A stretch of 11,661 nt of DNA from JBFMFE01 sp040752295 (GCA_040752295.1 JBFMFE010000021.1:1-11661); one strand, 5' to 3'. Positions 1-6,469 are shown, counted from the stretch's first letter. The notes: generated by a model not told the origin, from the letters alone. Program-made: numbers and translations.

Positions 1-54
1 GAACATGCCGAAATCCTTCGCCTTCTCGGGGTGAAGTATCCCGGTTGTAACTAA
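1..54 (+). other. Possible C-terminal end of a gene entering from the left edge
   Basis: Frame 1 of the plus strand is open from the first base to a TAA at 52-54 and would encode 17 residues ending in LLGVKYPGCN. Both other minus-strand frames here are also largely open, so openness alone means little. The stretch also contains a CCTTCG...CTCGGGGTGA segment of a kind often seen in intergenic repeats. I do not recognise a family and cannot decide whether this is coding. Confidence 0.2.
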
Positions 55-154
55 CGGGAAAGCCGTTTTCGAACAATTACCCTTTGTTCATGCGGATTCT
101 TCTTTGCCGGGCGGGGGTAAGTTAGGGGTAAAAAGGATTCTCCTGTAATTGTGG

Positions 155-173
155 GACAGGCTTCCAGCCTGTC
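155..173. repeat. Perfect 8-bp palindromic repeat element
   Basis: GACAGGCT (155-162) and its exact reverse complement AGCCTGTC (166-173) flank a 3-base loop, TCC. The core with its flank GTGG is a sequence I associate with high-copy intergenic repeats in metagenome-derived genomes, where spurious ORFs through it give peptides such as LTGWKPVP. A minus-strand spurious frame here gives exactly that peptide. It lies just upstream of the recognisable part of the HEPN remnant and may mark the insertion or break point. There is no U-tract, so it is not a standard terminator. Confidence 0.7.
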
Positions 174-174
174 A

Positions 175-315
175 AAACGAAAAGTTGCGAAGGCTGATTA
201 CGGCGGCGGAATGCGCGTAAAACGCGACGAAGCGGAAAGGGCACTGGAAACCGCTCGCCGTATCCTGAATATCGTACACAAAGCAAAACCCGGCGTTTTT
301 CCTCTGAACATGTAA
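175..315 (+). pseudogene. 3' remnant of a UPF0332-type HEPN-domain gene
   Basis: One plus-strand frame from about 175 to a TAA at 313-315 encodes an alanine-aspartate-tyrosine-glycine motif (codons 193-204), then a charged segment and the amphipathic helix DEAERALETARRILNIV. UPF0332-type HEPN proteins end the same way: R..ADYG, a short variable stretch, an EEAE..L..A helix, then stop. About 100 N-terminal residues, including the usual HEPN R-x4-6-H motif, are missing. The frame upstream runs through the 155-173 palindrome to a stop at 118-120 without family resemblance, and the only in-frame ATG (211) lies inside the conserved part. I therefore call it a broken gene. HEPN proteins are often RNase toxins or partners of MNT nucleotidyltransferases, and no partner is visible here. 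The assignment rests on motif recognition over about 35 residues. Confidence 0.55.
280..309. repeat. 30-bp direct repeat, copy 1
   Basis: This 30-base sequence (AAAGCAAAACCCGGCG, then TTTTTCCTCTGAAC) recurs exactly at 350-379. It contains the small dyad AAAAC-CCGGC-GTTTT. Copy 1 forms the last codons of the HEPN remnant. The matching octamer AATATCGT precedes both copies (268-275 and 330-337) at unequal distances, which points to an older, longer duplication that has since diverged. Confidence 0.8.
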
Positions 316-349
316 CCCTACGGGATGCCAATATCGTTTATGAGGATGG

Positions 350-379
350 AAAGCAAAACCCGGCGTTTTTCCTCTGAAC
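350..379. repeat. 30-bp direct repeat, copy 2
   Basis: This is the exact second copy of 280-309, offset by 70 bp, leaving 40 bp between the copies. No third copy appears one period upstream (210-239) or downstream (420-449). It reads in a different frame from copy 1, so it is not a continuation of the same protein. Confidence 0.8.
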
Positions 380-400
380 GATGGAATGATCCCGTGTGAG

Positions 401-419
401 GGCGGTCCGGGAAACCGCC
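401..419 (-). other. Hairpin just downstream of the moxR stop codon
   Basis: GGCGGT (401-406) pairs with ACCGCC (414-419) around a 7-base loop, 6 bases past the moxR stop. In the transcribed (minus) direction no T-run follows, so it could be a 3'-end stabilising or Rho-associated stem but is not a classic intrinsic terminator. Confidence 0.35.
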
Positions 420-425
420 GTTCGG

Positions 426-1439
426 TTACCGTGCGAGCGCGCCCTTGAGCGGGGGAAATTCATCGAGCAGGCGGCGGACGAGGTCGTCGGGCTTGACACC
501 TTCGGCTTCCGCCGCAAAGTTCGGGATCACCCTGTGTCTGAGTGCGGGGAGGAGAAGCGCGCGGACGTCGTCCACGGAGACGGAGTTTGCGCCGCGCATG
601 AGCGCGCGCGCCTTCGCCCCGAGGACAAGGTGCTGCGCCGCGCGTGGTCCCGCGCCCCAGCTCACCCACTTCTTCACGAAATCCGGAGCGTCCTCTCCGG
701 CGGGTCTTGTGTTTTTAACGAGCGTCACCGCGTGCTGAATAACGTAATCCGCCGCGGGCACCATGCGCACCATCTTCTGCATATCGAGTATCTTCCCCCT
801 GTCGAGGACGGGGTGGAGTTCCGGCTCCGCCGGCGAGGCGCCGCTTTTCACGATCTCGACTTCCTCCGCCGCGGAGGGGTAAGCGATGTTCACGTTGAGC
901 ATGAACCTGTCCAGCTGAGCCTCGGGGAGCGGATAAGTGCCCTCCTGCTCGATGGGGTTCTGCGTGGCGAGGACGAAAAAGGGGAGTTCGAGCGGGTAAG
1001 TGTTTCCGCCGGATGTGACGTGGTACTCCTGCATAGCCTGAAGGAGCGCCGCCTGGGTTTTGGGGGGCGTGCGGTTTATCTCGTCGGCGAGAACGACGTT
1101 GCCGAAGACGGGACCCGGAATGAACCTGAAGCCGCGCCCTGCGCCGTCGGTGTCCTGCAGTATCTCCGTTCCGGTGATGTCCGCGGGCATGAGGTCGGGC
1201 GTAAACTGGATGCGCGAGAACTTCAGGTCGAGTATGCCCGCGATGGTCTTGATGAGCAGCGTTTTCGCCAGACCCGGCACGCCCACGAGGAGTATGTGCC
1301 CCTGTGAGAAGAGTCCCACGAGGATTTCCTCGATCACCGCCGTCTGCCCCACGATGACCCTGGCGATTTCCCGCTTCATTTTTTCCATCGCTTCCGCGAC
1401 GGACGCGGGTGTGACGATTTTTGCGCTCTCTCTCGTCAT
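426..1439 (-). CDS. MoxR-family AAA+ ATPase
   Basis: This 337-residue protein has the normal length and full motif set of MoxR ATPases: Walker A GVPGLAKT (53-60), Walker B VVLADEINR (115-123), sensor 1 ATQNP (158-162), arginine-finger segment LDRFM (176-180) and sensor 2 GPRAAQ (264-269). MoxR ATPases are cytoplasmic ring-forming chaperones that activate or insert cofactors into partner proteins, usually together with DUF58 and von Willebrand A proteins encoded just downstream. Here moxR is the last gene of the operon and no such partner follows within the window; the repeat-rich, decayed 1-425 region does. The ATG at 1439 lies 40 bp past the upstream stop and has no clear Shine-Dalgarno sequence, so coupling to upstream translation is likely. 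The family call is firm, but the substrate is unknown. Confidence 0.95.
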   Translation of the reverse strand: MTRESAKIVTPASVAEAMEKMKREIARVIVGQTAVIEEILVGLFSQGHILLVGVPGLAKTLLIKTIAGILDLKFSRIQFTPDLMPADITGTEILQDTDGAGRGFRFIPGPVFGNVVLADEINRTPPKTQAALLQAMQEYHVTSGGNTYPLELPFFVLATQNPIEQEGTYPLPEAQLDRFMLNVNIAYPSAAEEVEIVKSGASPAEPELHPVLDRGKILDMQKMVRMVPAADYVIQHAVTLVKNTRPAGEDAPDFVKKWVSWGAGPRAAQHLVLGAKARALMRGANSVSVDDVRALLLPALRHRVIPNFAAEAEGVKPDDLVRRLLDEFPPLKGALAR

Positions 1440-1479
1440 GGCAGGAAGTCGTTTTGCGCCCGTCCGTCCGGTGTCCGCG

Positions 1480-2424
1480 TCATTCGGCGCCGGTCCTGAG
1501 CGCCCGGTGGATGAGGGGCAGCGTGAGTTCGTGGTGACCCACGATTGAGATTCCCGTTCCGCCCAGTTCCTCGGCGCGGCGCACGGGGTTGAGCTGCGCG
1601 CGGTAGTGGCGGATGAAATCGAGGTTGGCGCCGGTGAATTTCACGAGCGGTCTGCCGAGGTTCCGCGCGATGGAGATGCTCTTTTCGATAATGAGGGGGA
1701 GGATAACGGAGGAGCCTGCGACGATGATCACGCCGCCGTTCCCGCAGCGTGCGATCACGTCCGCCATTATCCTGAAATCGCGGTAGGTCCCGGTCCCCGC
1801 CGCGGCGGGGTCGAACGAGGGGTGCTCGTGAACGATGTCTGTGCCGATCGCGACGTGCACGGTGCAGGGGATGCCCTTGAGCAGCGCCGCGCGCGTGATG
1901 CTGAGCCCGCGGTGAGGGAGCTTCGCCTCCTGCACCGCCGCGCCCGCCGCCTCGCCCAGCCCCATTCCTTCCCTGACTTTCGACAGGACCGCGCCGTTGA
2001 GAAACTCGGCTGTTTCCCTCGCCATGCCGAAGTTGCCCGCCTTCATACCCGCCGTCACGTCCTCGGAGGTGGCGCCGATCATCGCGACTTCCACGTCGTG
2101 TATCATACCCGAGCCGTTCATTCCGACCGCCGTCGCGAACCCGCGTCTGATCATGTCCGTCACCAGGGGCGAAAGACCGACCTTGATCACGTGCGCGCCC
2201 AGAAACCACACGATTGGCTTTCCGCGTTCGTTCGCCGCGCGTATCGCGCCGACGAGCGCCCTGATGTCGCGCCCTGCAAGGATGTTGGGAAGCCCCGCCC
2301 AGAAATCGCGAAAACCGCGCCCGCCGCCCGCGCGCGCGAAATCCTCGACCTTCACCTTGTTCTTTCTCTTCCCGATGGGGACGGGTCTGATTCCCGTCAG
2401 ATCGATCTCGGTGTGCCGGGGCAA
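1480..2424 (-). CDS. Deoxyhypusine-synthase-like conserved protein of unknown function
   Basis: The product has 314 residues, is soluble, and has no signal peptide. Rossmann-like glycine-rich segments alternate with beta strands: IVWFLGAHVIKVGLSPLV (71-88), a GMNGSGMIHDVE stretch (101-112), HVAIGTDIVHEHPSFDP (190-206), GGVIIVAGSSVILPL (230-244) and a C-terminal GISIVGHHELTLPL (291-304). The overall pattern resembles proteins that I believe databases label deoxyhypusine-synthase-like, but I cannot see the catalytic lysine region of true deoxyhypusine synthase, and bacteria normally lack its eIF5A substrate. The histidine/aspartate cluster at 190-205 looks like a ligand or metal site. The start is a TTG two codons after the upstream gene's stop, in the same frame. 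The next common start is a GTG at codon 24, inside likely conserved sequence, so TTG is preferred. It is probably translated by coupling to the nucleotidyltransferase gene. I am sure it is a real gene but unsure of its function. Confidence 0.85.
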   Translation of the reverse strand: MPRHTEIDLTGIRPVPIGKRKNKVKVEDFARAGGGRGFRDFWAGLPNILAGRDIRALVGAIRAANERGKPIVWFLGAHVIKVGLSPLVTDMIRRGFATAVGMNGSGMIHDVEVAMIGATSEDVTAGMKAGNFGMARETAEFLNGAVLSKVREGMGLGEAAGAAVQEAKLPHRGLSITRAALLKGIPCTVHVAIGTDIVHEHPSFDPAAAGTGTYRDFRIMADVIARCGNGGVIIVAGSSVILPLIIEKSISIARNLGRPLVKFTGANLDFIRHYRAQLNPVRRAEELGGTGISIVGHHELTLPLIHRALRTGAE

Positions 2425-2427
2425 ATC

Positions 2428-2922
2428 TCACGCACGCCTTTCGATTATTTTCGAGGCGATCCCGGCGAACGTCGTTTCCGGTTCGCCCGTTTCGACGATC
2501 TCGGCGCCGAGGGAGGCGGCGGCGCGGCGCATGATTTCGCCGTGGGCGCCCATTTCCCCCGTCACGGCGCACGCGGCGGGCTTCAGCGCCGCGATGAATT
2601 CCTCGCCGCTCTCCATGGGAAGGGGAACGACGTAGTCCACCGTTCCGACGGCGGCTGCGATCGTCATTCTTCCGCGCTGGTCAATGATGTGCGCCGCGGC
2701 GCCGGCGCCGCGGCAGTCCCGGGCGTCGCCGTGAACCGCGACCACCAGCACGTCTCCCGCGCTCTTCGCCGCCGCGAAGTGCCTCACGTGCCCGGCATGG
2801 AAAAGGTCAAAGCAGCCGCAGACGAAGACCACTCTGAGTCCGTCGCGCCGCCACTCCCGGCTCAGCGCGAGAACCTCTTCGGGGGTCTTTATCTTTTCAC
2901 TGAACAGGTCGGTGATGTCCAT
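2428..2922 (-). CDS. RfaE2-like (HldE C-terminal type) nucleotidyltransferase
   Basis: This 164-residue protein belongs to the cytidylyltransferase-like HxGH superfamily. The N-terminal strand and loop VVFVCGCFDLFHAGHVRHF (31-49) carry the H42-A-G-H45 nucleotide-binding signature. The preceding helix (PEEVLALSREWRRDG) is typical of RfaE2, the enzyme that adenylylates D-glycero-beta-D-manno-heptose 1-phosphate for LPS core synthesis. Later parts diverge. The usual basic KGGDY-like loop reads VTGEMGAHG (120-128), and the C-terminal STT..I segment is TTFAGIASKII. It may therefore use another phosphorylated sugar or alcohol, for example in a glycerol-3-phosphate cytidylyltransferase-like reaction. 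It sits 53 bp after the Trm112 gene and directly before the deoxyhypusine-synthase-like gene. No kinase or heptose isomerase gene is in the window. Nucleotidyltransferase is certain, but the substrate is open. Confidence 0.9.
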   Translation of the reverse strand: MDITDLFSEKIKTPEEVLALSREWRRDGLRVVFVCGCFDLFHAGHVRHFAAAKSAGDVLVVAVHGDARDCRGAGAAAHIIDQRGRMTIAAAVGTVDYVVPLPMESGEEFIAALKPAACAVTGEMGAHGEIMRRAAASLGAEIVETGEPETTFAGIASKIIERRA

Positions 2923-2975
2923 GTCCGCTCACGGGGGGAACGGAACCGCGGGGCGCGGAACGGGGGGGAGCGCCT

Positions 2976-3140
2976 TCAGTCCCTCTCCGCCTCGTCCTCG
3001 AGCATGATCGGTATTCCGTCGCGGACGGGATACTTTCTGCCGCACCCGGCGCAGATCAGCTTCTGGTTCGGCTCGTCGTACCGGACGTCCGCCTTGCAGA
3101 CGGGGCAGGCGAGGATTTCGAGGAGTTTGCCGTCTATCAT
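2976..3140 (-). CDS. Trm112/UPF0434-family zinc-ribbon protein
   Basis: This 54-codon gene starts MIDGKLLEILACPVCKADVR and ends in MLEDEAERD. Four cysteines form a complete zinc ribbon: C12 and C15 in CPVC, C30 and C33 in CAGC. The GRKYPVRDGIPIML segment is the family signature. In eukaryotes and archaea Trm112 activates methyltransferases acting on tRNA, rRNA and release factors. The bacterial UPF0434 members (YcaR type) are less understood and often lie near LPS or nucleotidyltransferase genes, as here. The ATG at 3140 has a strong Shine-Dalgarno, GAGGTGA (3146-3152), five bases upstream. It is the first gene behind the promoter at 3162-3190, so it leads the four-gene operon. Confidence 0.92.
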   Translation of the reverse strand: MIDGKLLEILACPVCKADVRYDEPNQKLICAGCGRKYPVRDGIPIMLEDEAERD

Positions 3141-3161
3141 CGCTCTCACCTCTTGCGGTAA

Positions 3162-3190
3162 ATTATCGCGCCCCGCCGGCGAAGTGGCAA
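3162..3190 (-). promoter_or_regulatory. Sigma70-type promoter of the Trm112 operon
   Basis: On the minus strand TTGCCA (3185-3190; 5 of 6 to TTGACA) and GATAAT (3162-3167; 5 of 6 to TATAAT) are separated by exactly 17 bp. Transcription would start near 3155, giving a leader of about 15 bases that holds the GAGGTGA ribosome site. It lies between the recD2 terminator candidate and the first gene, where a promoter is expected. Confidence 0.65.
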
Positions 3191-3246
3191 GCAGGCGGGC
3201 GGGGCTTGAGGCGGCGCGCGCGCGAAACGGACACGCGCGTTCCGGG

Positions 3247-3278
3247 AAAACTGCGCCGGGACCCGGTTCCCGAAGCGC
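3247..3278 (-). terminator. Candidate intrinsic terminator of recD2
   Basis: Three bases after the recD2 stop, the minus-strand RNA can pair GCGC with GCGC (3275-3278 and 3253-3256) and CGGGA with UCCCG (3268-3272 and 3257-3261). This gives nine pairs with a two-base bulge and a six-base loop. After AG it reads UUUU (3247-3250). The U-tract is short, but position and stem strength fit termination. Confidence 0.5.
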
Positions 3279-3281
3279 CGT

Positions 3282-5510
3282 TCACGTCCCGCCCCAATGC
3301 CCGCCGCCGGGGTCTCTGTCCTCGCCCGTGACCGCTCGGTGGAGCCTGTCGCCGAGCGCGCTGAACCTCCGTTCGATGCGGTTGTTTTTCACCGCGATGG
3401 CGATCGCCCTTTTCGAGCCGACTATCACGGCGAGTTCGCGCGCGCGGGTTATAGCGGTGTAAAGGAGGTTGCGCTGGAGCATGGGGTAGTGGTGCGTCGT
3501 CATGGACGCCACGACCACGGGGTACTCGCTGCCCTGGCTTTTGTGGACCGTGATGGAGTAGGCGAGGACGAGCTGCTCGGTCTCGCTGAACCTGTATTCG
3601 ACCTCTCTATCGGGAAACTCGACCGCGAGGATGCCGCCGGGGGAATCAATCCGCGAAACGTACCCCACGTCGCCGTTGAAAACTTCCTTTTCGTAGTTGT
3701 TCTGAATCTGCATCACGCGGTCGTCAACCCGCAGGGTCCGCTGCCCGCAGGCGACGTCCTTTCCGGGGTTCAGCTTTTCCCTCAGCGCCTCGTTGAGCCT
3801 GTCCACGCCCGCCTCTCCCTTGTACATCGGGCTGATCACCTGGATCGCGGACGGTCTGAATCGGAACTTCGCGGGAATCTTTTCCGTGCACAGCGCCACG
3901 ATCGTTCGCAGGACGTCCTCCGGCGTTTCCCGTTCGATGAACACGCAGTCGGCGTCCCTGCCCTTCCTGAACAGCGGCATCGCTCCGGAGTTGACCCTGT
4001 GAGCGTTCATCACTATGTCGCTCGTCTGAGCCTGCCTGTGGATTTTCGTGAGCCTGACCGTTCTGATCACCCCGGAACCCGTCAGGTCGCTGAGGACGTT
4101 TCCGGCGCCGACCGACGGGAGTTGATCCGAATCGCCGACGAGCAGCAGCTTTGTTCCCCTCTTCACCGCCTTGAGGAAATAGTGAAAGAGCCAGAGGTCA
4201 ACCATGCTCACCTCGTCGAGAATGATGAGGTCGGCGTCGAGTGGGTACTCCTCGTTCCTTGTGAACGCGTGTTCTTTCGGGCTGTATTCGAGGAGGCGGT
4301 GGATGGTCTTCGCCTGTCCGCCGGTGGCTTCGGAGAGGCGTTTGGCGGCGCGTCCCGTGGGCGCCGCCAGAAGCACTTTTCCCCCGCCGCGCTCCATCAG
4401 GCGTATCGCGGCTTTCGTCGTCACGGTTTTTCCCGTGCCGGGTCCCCCGGTGAGTATCACCACTCTCTCTTCGAGCACCGCTTCGAGGGCTTCCACCTGT
4501 TCGTCGTCCAGGAGGAAGCCCGTGCTCCGGTGCAGTTCCCTCCGTTCCGAGTCGCCGAGATGGAAAGCGAACGTCCCCCCGGCGCCGAAGCTCATGATCC
4601 CCGCCAGCCTCGCCGCCGCCCCCGTCTCGAAAAGATGGTACGCGTAAAGGTAAACGTTTCCCCTCTCGCGCACGACGCGGTTCTGGGCGTCGAGTTCCCC
4701 GACCGCCTCTTCCACGAGGTCTGTGTCCACGCCGAGGGTCTCCGCCGCCTGCCGCACGAGCGCCTCCTCCGGAAGGAACACGTGACCGTCCTCCAGCGCC
4801 TTGTCGAGTATGTACTCCGTTCCCGACTGTATTCTTCGTGGCGAACGGGGGTCAATCCCGATATTCATCGCGATGCGGTCCGCGATCCTGAACCCGATGC
4901 CGCGGATGTCCCTCGCGAGCAGGTACGGGTTCTCCCTCAACACGACCACCGCGCGGTCGCCGTACTCGTTGTAAATCTTCACCGCGTAGGCCGGGCTGAC
5001 GCCGTGGGATTGAAGAAAGACCATCACGTTTTTTATCTCCATGTTTTCGGCCCAGGAACGGCGGATTGCCTCGGCTTTTTTCCTGCCGACGCCCTCCACC
5101 TCGTACAGGCGGTGGGGTTCCTTTTCGATCACGGCGATGGTGTCCTCGCCGAAGCGCTCCACGAGTCTGCGCGCCATCGTGGGTCCGACTCCCTTTATAA
5201 ATGCCTCGAGGTACCTTCGGACGCCCTCCTCGGTGCGGGGGGCTGCGATCTCGTACTCGTCCACCTGGAACCTTCTGCCGTACTTTCTGTGTTCGACCCA
5301 CCTGCCGCGCAGAATGAACAGCATCCCCGCGCCGGGGGTGTGAAACGTGCCCGCCGCCACGAACCGCTCGCCCGTCGCCGCGTCCTCCATTCCCATAACG
5401 GTGTATCCGTTTTCCTCGTTGCGGTAGATGACCGAGTTGACCGCCGCCTCGCGCTCCACCCGCCCGCCGGAACCCGTGTCGTTTTCTTTAAAGCCGCTGC
5501 CGTTCAACAT
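3282..5510 (-). CDS. recD2: RecD2-type ATP-dependent 5'-3' DNA helicase
   Basis: The 742-residue product matches RecD2 (RecD/TraA family, superfamily 1B) in length and domain order. An N-terminal OB-like domain (about 18-90, with the family marker YRNEENGYTV) is followed by helix-hairpin-helix units (about 100-210), then the helicase core: Walker A GGPGTGKT (355-362), LDEVSMVD motif II (431-438), QLPSVG motif III (463-468), VHKSQGSEYP (655-664) and YTAITRA motif VI (684-690). RecD2 acts without RecBC, unwinding DNA in repair and at stalled forks. The ATG at 5510 has no strong ribosome site, and homology begins at about residue 18. The GTG at 5459, preceded by GGCGGGCGG, is therefore a credible alternative start. 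A 100-bp, very GC-rich gap without a visible promoter separates it from the lipoprotein gene, so the two are probably cotranscribed. Confidence 0.95.
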   Translation of the reverse strand: MLNGSGFKENDTGSGGRVEREAAVNSVIYRNEENGYTVMGMEDAATGERFVAAGTFHTPGAGMLFILRGRWVEHRKYGRRFQVDEYEIAAPRTEEGVRRYLEAFIKGVGPTMARRLVERFGEDTIAVIEKEPHRLYEVEGVGRKKAEAIRRSWAENMEIKNVMVFLQSHGVSPAYAVKIYNEYGDRAVVVLRENPYLLARDIRGIGFRIADRIAMNIGIDPRSPRRIQSGTEYILDKALEDGHVFLPEEALVRQAAETLGVDTDLVEEAVGELDAQNRVVRERGNVYLYAYHLFETGAAARLAGIMSFGAGGTFAFHLGDSERRELHRSTGFLLDDEQVEALEAVLEERVVILTGGPGTGKTVTTKAAIRLMERGGGKVLLAAPTGRAAKRLSEATGGQAKTIHRLLEYSPKEHAFTRNEEYPLDADLIILDEVSMVDLWLFHYFLKAVKRGTKLLLVGDSDQLPSVGAGNVLSDLTGSGVIRTVRLTKIHRQAQTSDIVMNAHRVNSGAMPLFRKGRDADCVFIERETPEDVLRTIVALCTEKIPAKFRFRPSAIQVISPMYKGEAGVDRLNEALREKLNPGKDVACGQRTLRVDDRVMQIQNNYEKEVFNGDVGYVSRIDSPGGILAVEFPDREVEYRFSETEQLVLAYSITVHKSQGSEYPVVVASMTTHHYPMLQRNLLYTAITRARELAVIVGSKRAIAIAVKNNRIERRFSALGDRLHRAVTGEDRDPGGGHWGGT

Positions 5511-5610
5511 GTGTGTCCCCGCGCGGTGAAGCCGCGTGCCGTGGCGGGTCTCACGCCCGCCCGCGGGGGCGTTCTGCGCCGCGCGCGGGGGAGAGGCGCG
5601 CGCCGGGCGC

Positions 5611-6324
5611 TTACCTTTCGAGACACTCCCCGTATTTTGTGGGAATCACGCCTTCGGAGGCGGCTAATATGGAGCACGGGACGAAGTTAAGCGTCGAGGC
5701 GACGATCGTGTAGTCTTTCTTCCCTGCGCTTTTAATCGTCAGCTCCCGGCACTGACCGATGTCAATGTCCGTGAATTTTCCCAGTTCGGCGGTCGTTCCC
5801 GCGTACCTGCCGCTCGAACCGTGGTACATCTCCTGGGCGATTGACGCGTCCATCACGGTGTTCAGGCACGCGAAGAAGATGTTCTCCTCGACTTTCGCGT
5901 CGAGGGCGCCCCCCAGCCTTCTTATCCGCCATGCTCCCTCCGCGCGCGTCAGCGTGAGTTTCTCTTCTCCGAGCTGCTTTTTAGACGGCGCGTCCGCCCC
6001 TTTGCCGTAGTAGATGTATTTCACCGTCACCTTCGCCTCGGCGCCGCCCCCCTCGTCTTTCGTCGCGCTGAACCTTACGATCTCGCGCTTCGTGCGGAAC
6101 GTGTCGAGGAACGCCTCGCGCACCTGCGCCGGAATGAGGGGAGAGAAGAGTTCCGAGTAATCCTTCCCGCCCCCGAAGCTGAGTTCCTCGAAGAGTTTCT
6201 CGACCACTTTTTCGGGCGCGCCGCCCTCGATCACTTCCTTGAACTCTCCACGCTCCTTCCCGCCTCCGCCGGAGCATCCCGCGGCGGCGATAAGCATCGT
6301 GATGTACACAAGCCTTCGCGCCAT
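5611..6324 (-). CDS. Lipoprotein with NTF2-like and pilin-like C-terminal regions
   Basis: From the ATG at 6324 the product is 237 residues. I chose this over the upstream GTG at 6345 because AGAGGGG (6334-6340) lies nine bases before it and the protein then begins directly with a signal peptide, MARRLVYITMLIAAAG, with the lipidated cysteine at C17 followed by glycines. Residues about 30-140 (a helix, then alternating strands ending in GAWRIRRLGG) resemble the NTF2-like fold of DUF4878-type lipoproteins. Residues about 145-237 (helix with IAQEMYHGSSGRYAGTTAEL, then LTIKSAGKKDYTIVAST and two cysteines) resemble the globular part of type IV pilins and pseudopilins. Both comparisons are by eye. 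It is probably anchored on the periplasmic side. Its function is unknown, and its neighbours (recD2, phosphoesterase) do not explain it. Confidence 0.82.
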   Translation of the reverse strand: MARRLVYITMLIAAAGCSGGGGKERGEFKEVIEGGAPEKVVEKLFEELSFGGGKDYSELFSPLIPAQVREAFLDTFRTKREIVRFSATKDEGGGAEAKVTVKYIYYGKGADAPSKKQLGEEKLTLTRAEGAWRIRRLGGALDAKVEENIFFACLNTVMDASIAQEMYHGSSGRYAGTTAELGKFTDIDIGQCRELTIKSAGKKDYTIVASTLNFVPCSILAASEGVIPTKYGECLER

Positions 6325-6409
6325 TTCACGGCACCCCTCTTTCACGCGCTTCCTTCCCGCGGACGCCGTCCGCGTCTGGAACCGGATAAGCCGGAGCTGA
6401 ACGCGTGGT

Positions 6410-6438
6410 ATTCTACAGCCCCAAGGAGCATTTTTCCA
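6410..6438 (-). promoter_or_regulatory. Weak candidate promoter for the lipoprotein gene
   Basis: On the minus strand TGGAAA (6433-6438; 4 of 6) and TAGAAT (6410-6415; 5 of 6) are 17 bp apart in the 145-bp gap between the phosphoesterase stop and the lipoprotein start. The leader would be about 80 bases and contains the perfect stem GCGGAC/GTCCGC (6359-6373). The -35 is poor, so the gene may also be read from upstream. Confidence 0.35.
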
Positions 6439-6469
6439 GCCTGCTCTTCCTGAAGCATGAGTGGTCTGC

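Noticed and set aside
280..379. Mini CRISPR array
   Set aside because: Only two repeats are present, copy 1 is part of a coding remnant, the shared flanking octamer shows a duplication, and no cas genes are visible.
1436..2572. A 378-codon minus-strand frame overlapping the deoxyhypusine-like and nucleotidyltransferase genes
   Set aside because: The translation is arginine-rich and without domains. The overlapped frames encode recognisable proteins.
5537..5561. Stem GGCGGG/CCCGCC (5543-5561) between the lipoprotein and recD2 genes as a terminator
   Set aside because: It has no T-run in either direction, and such short stems are expected by chance in sequence this GC-rich.
3297..5690. A 797-codon open frame on the plus strand opposite recD2, and a similar 618-codon one at 1606-3462
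   Set aside because: Both lie antisense to genes with complete motif sets. High third-position GC leaves such antisense frames free of stops. Their translations are rich in R, H and V with no recognisable domain.
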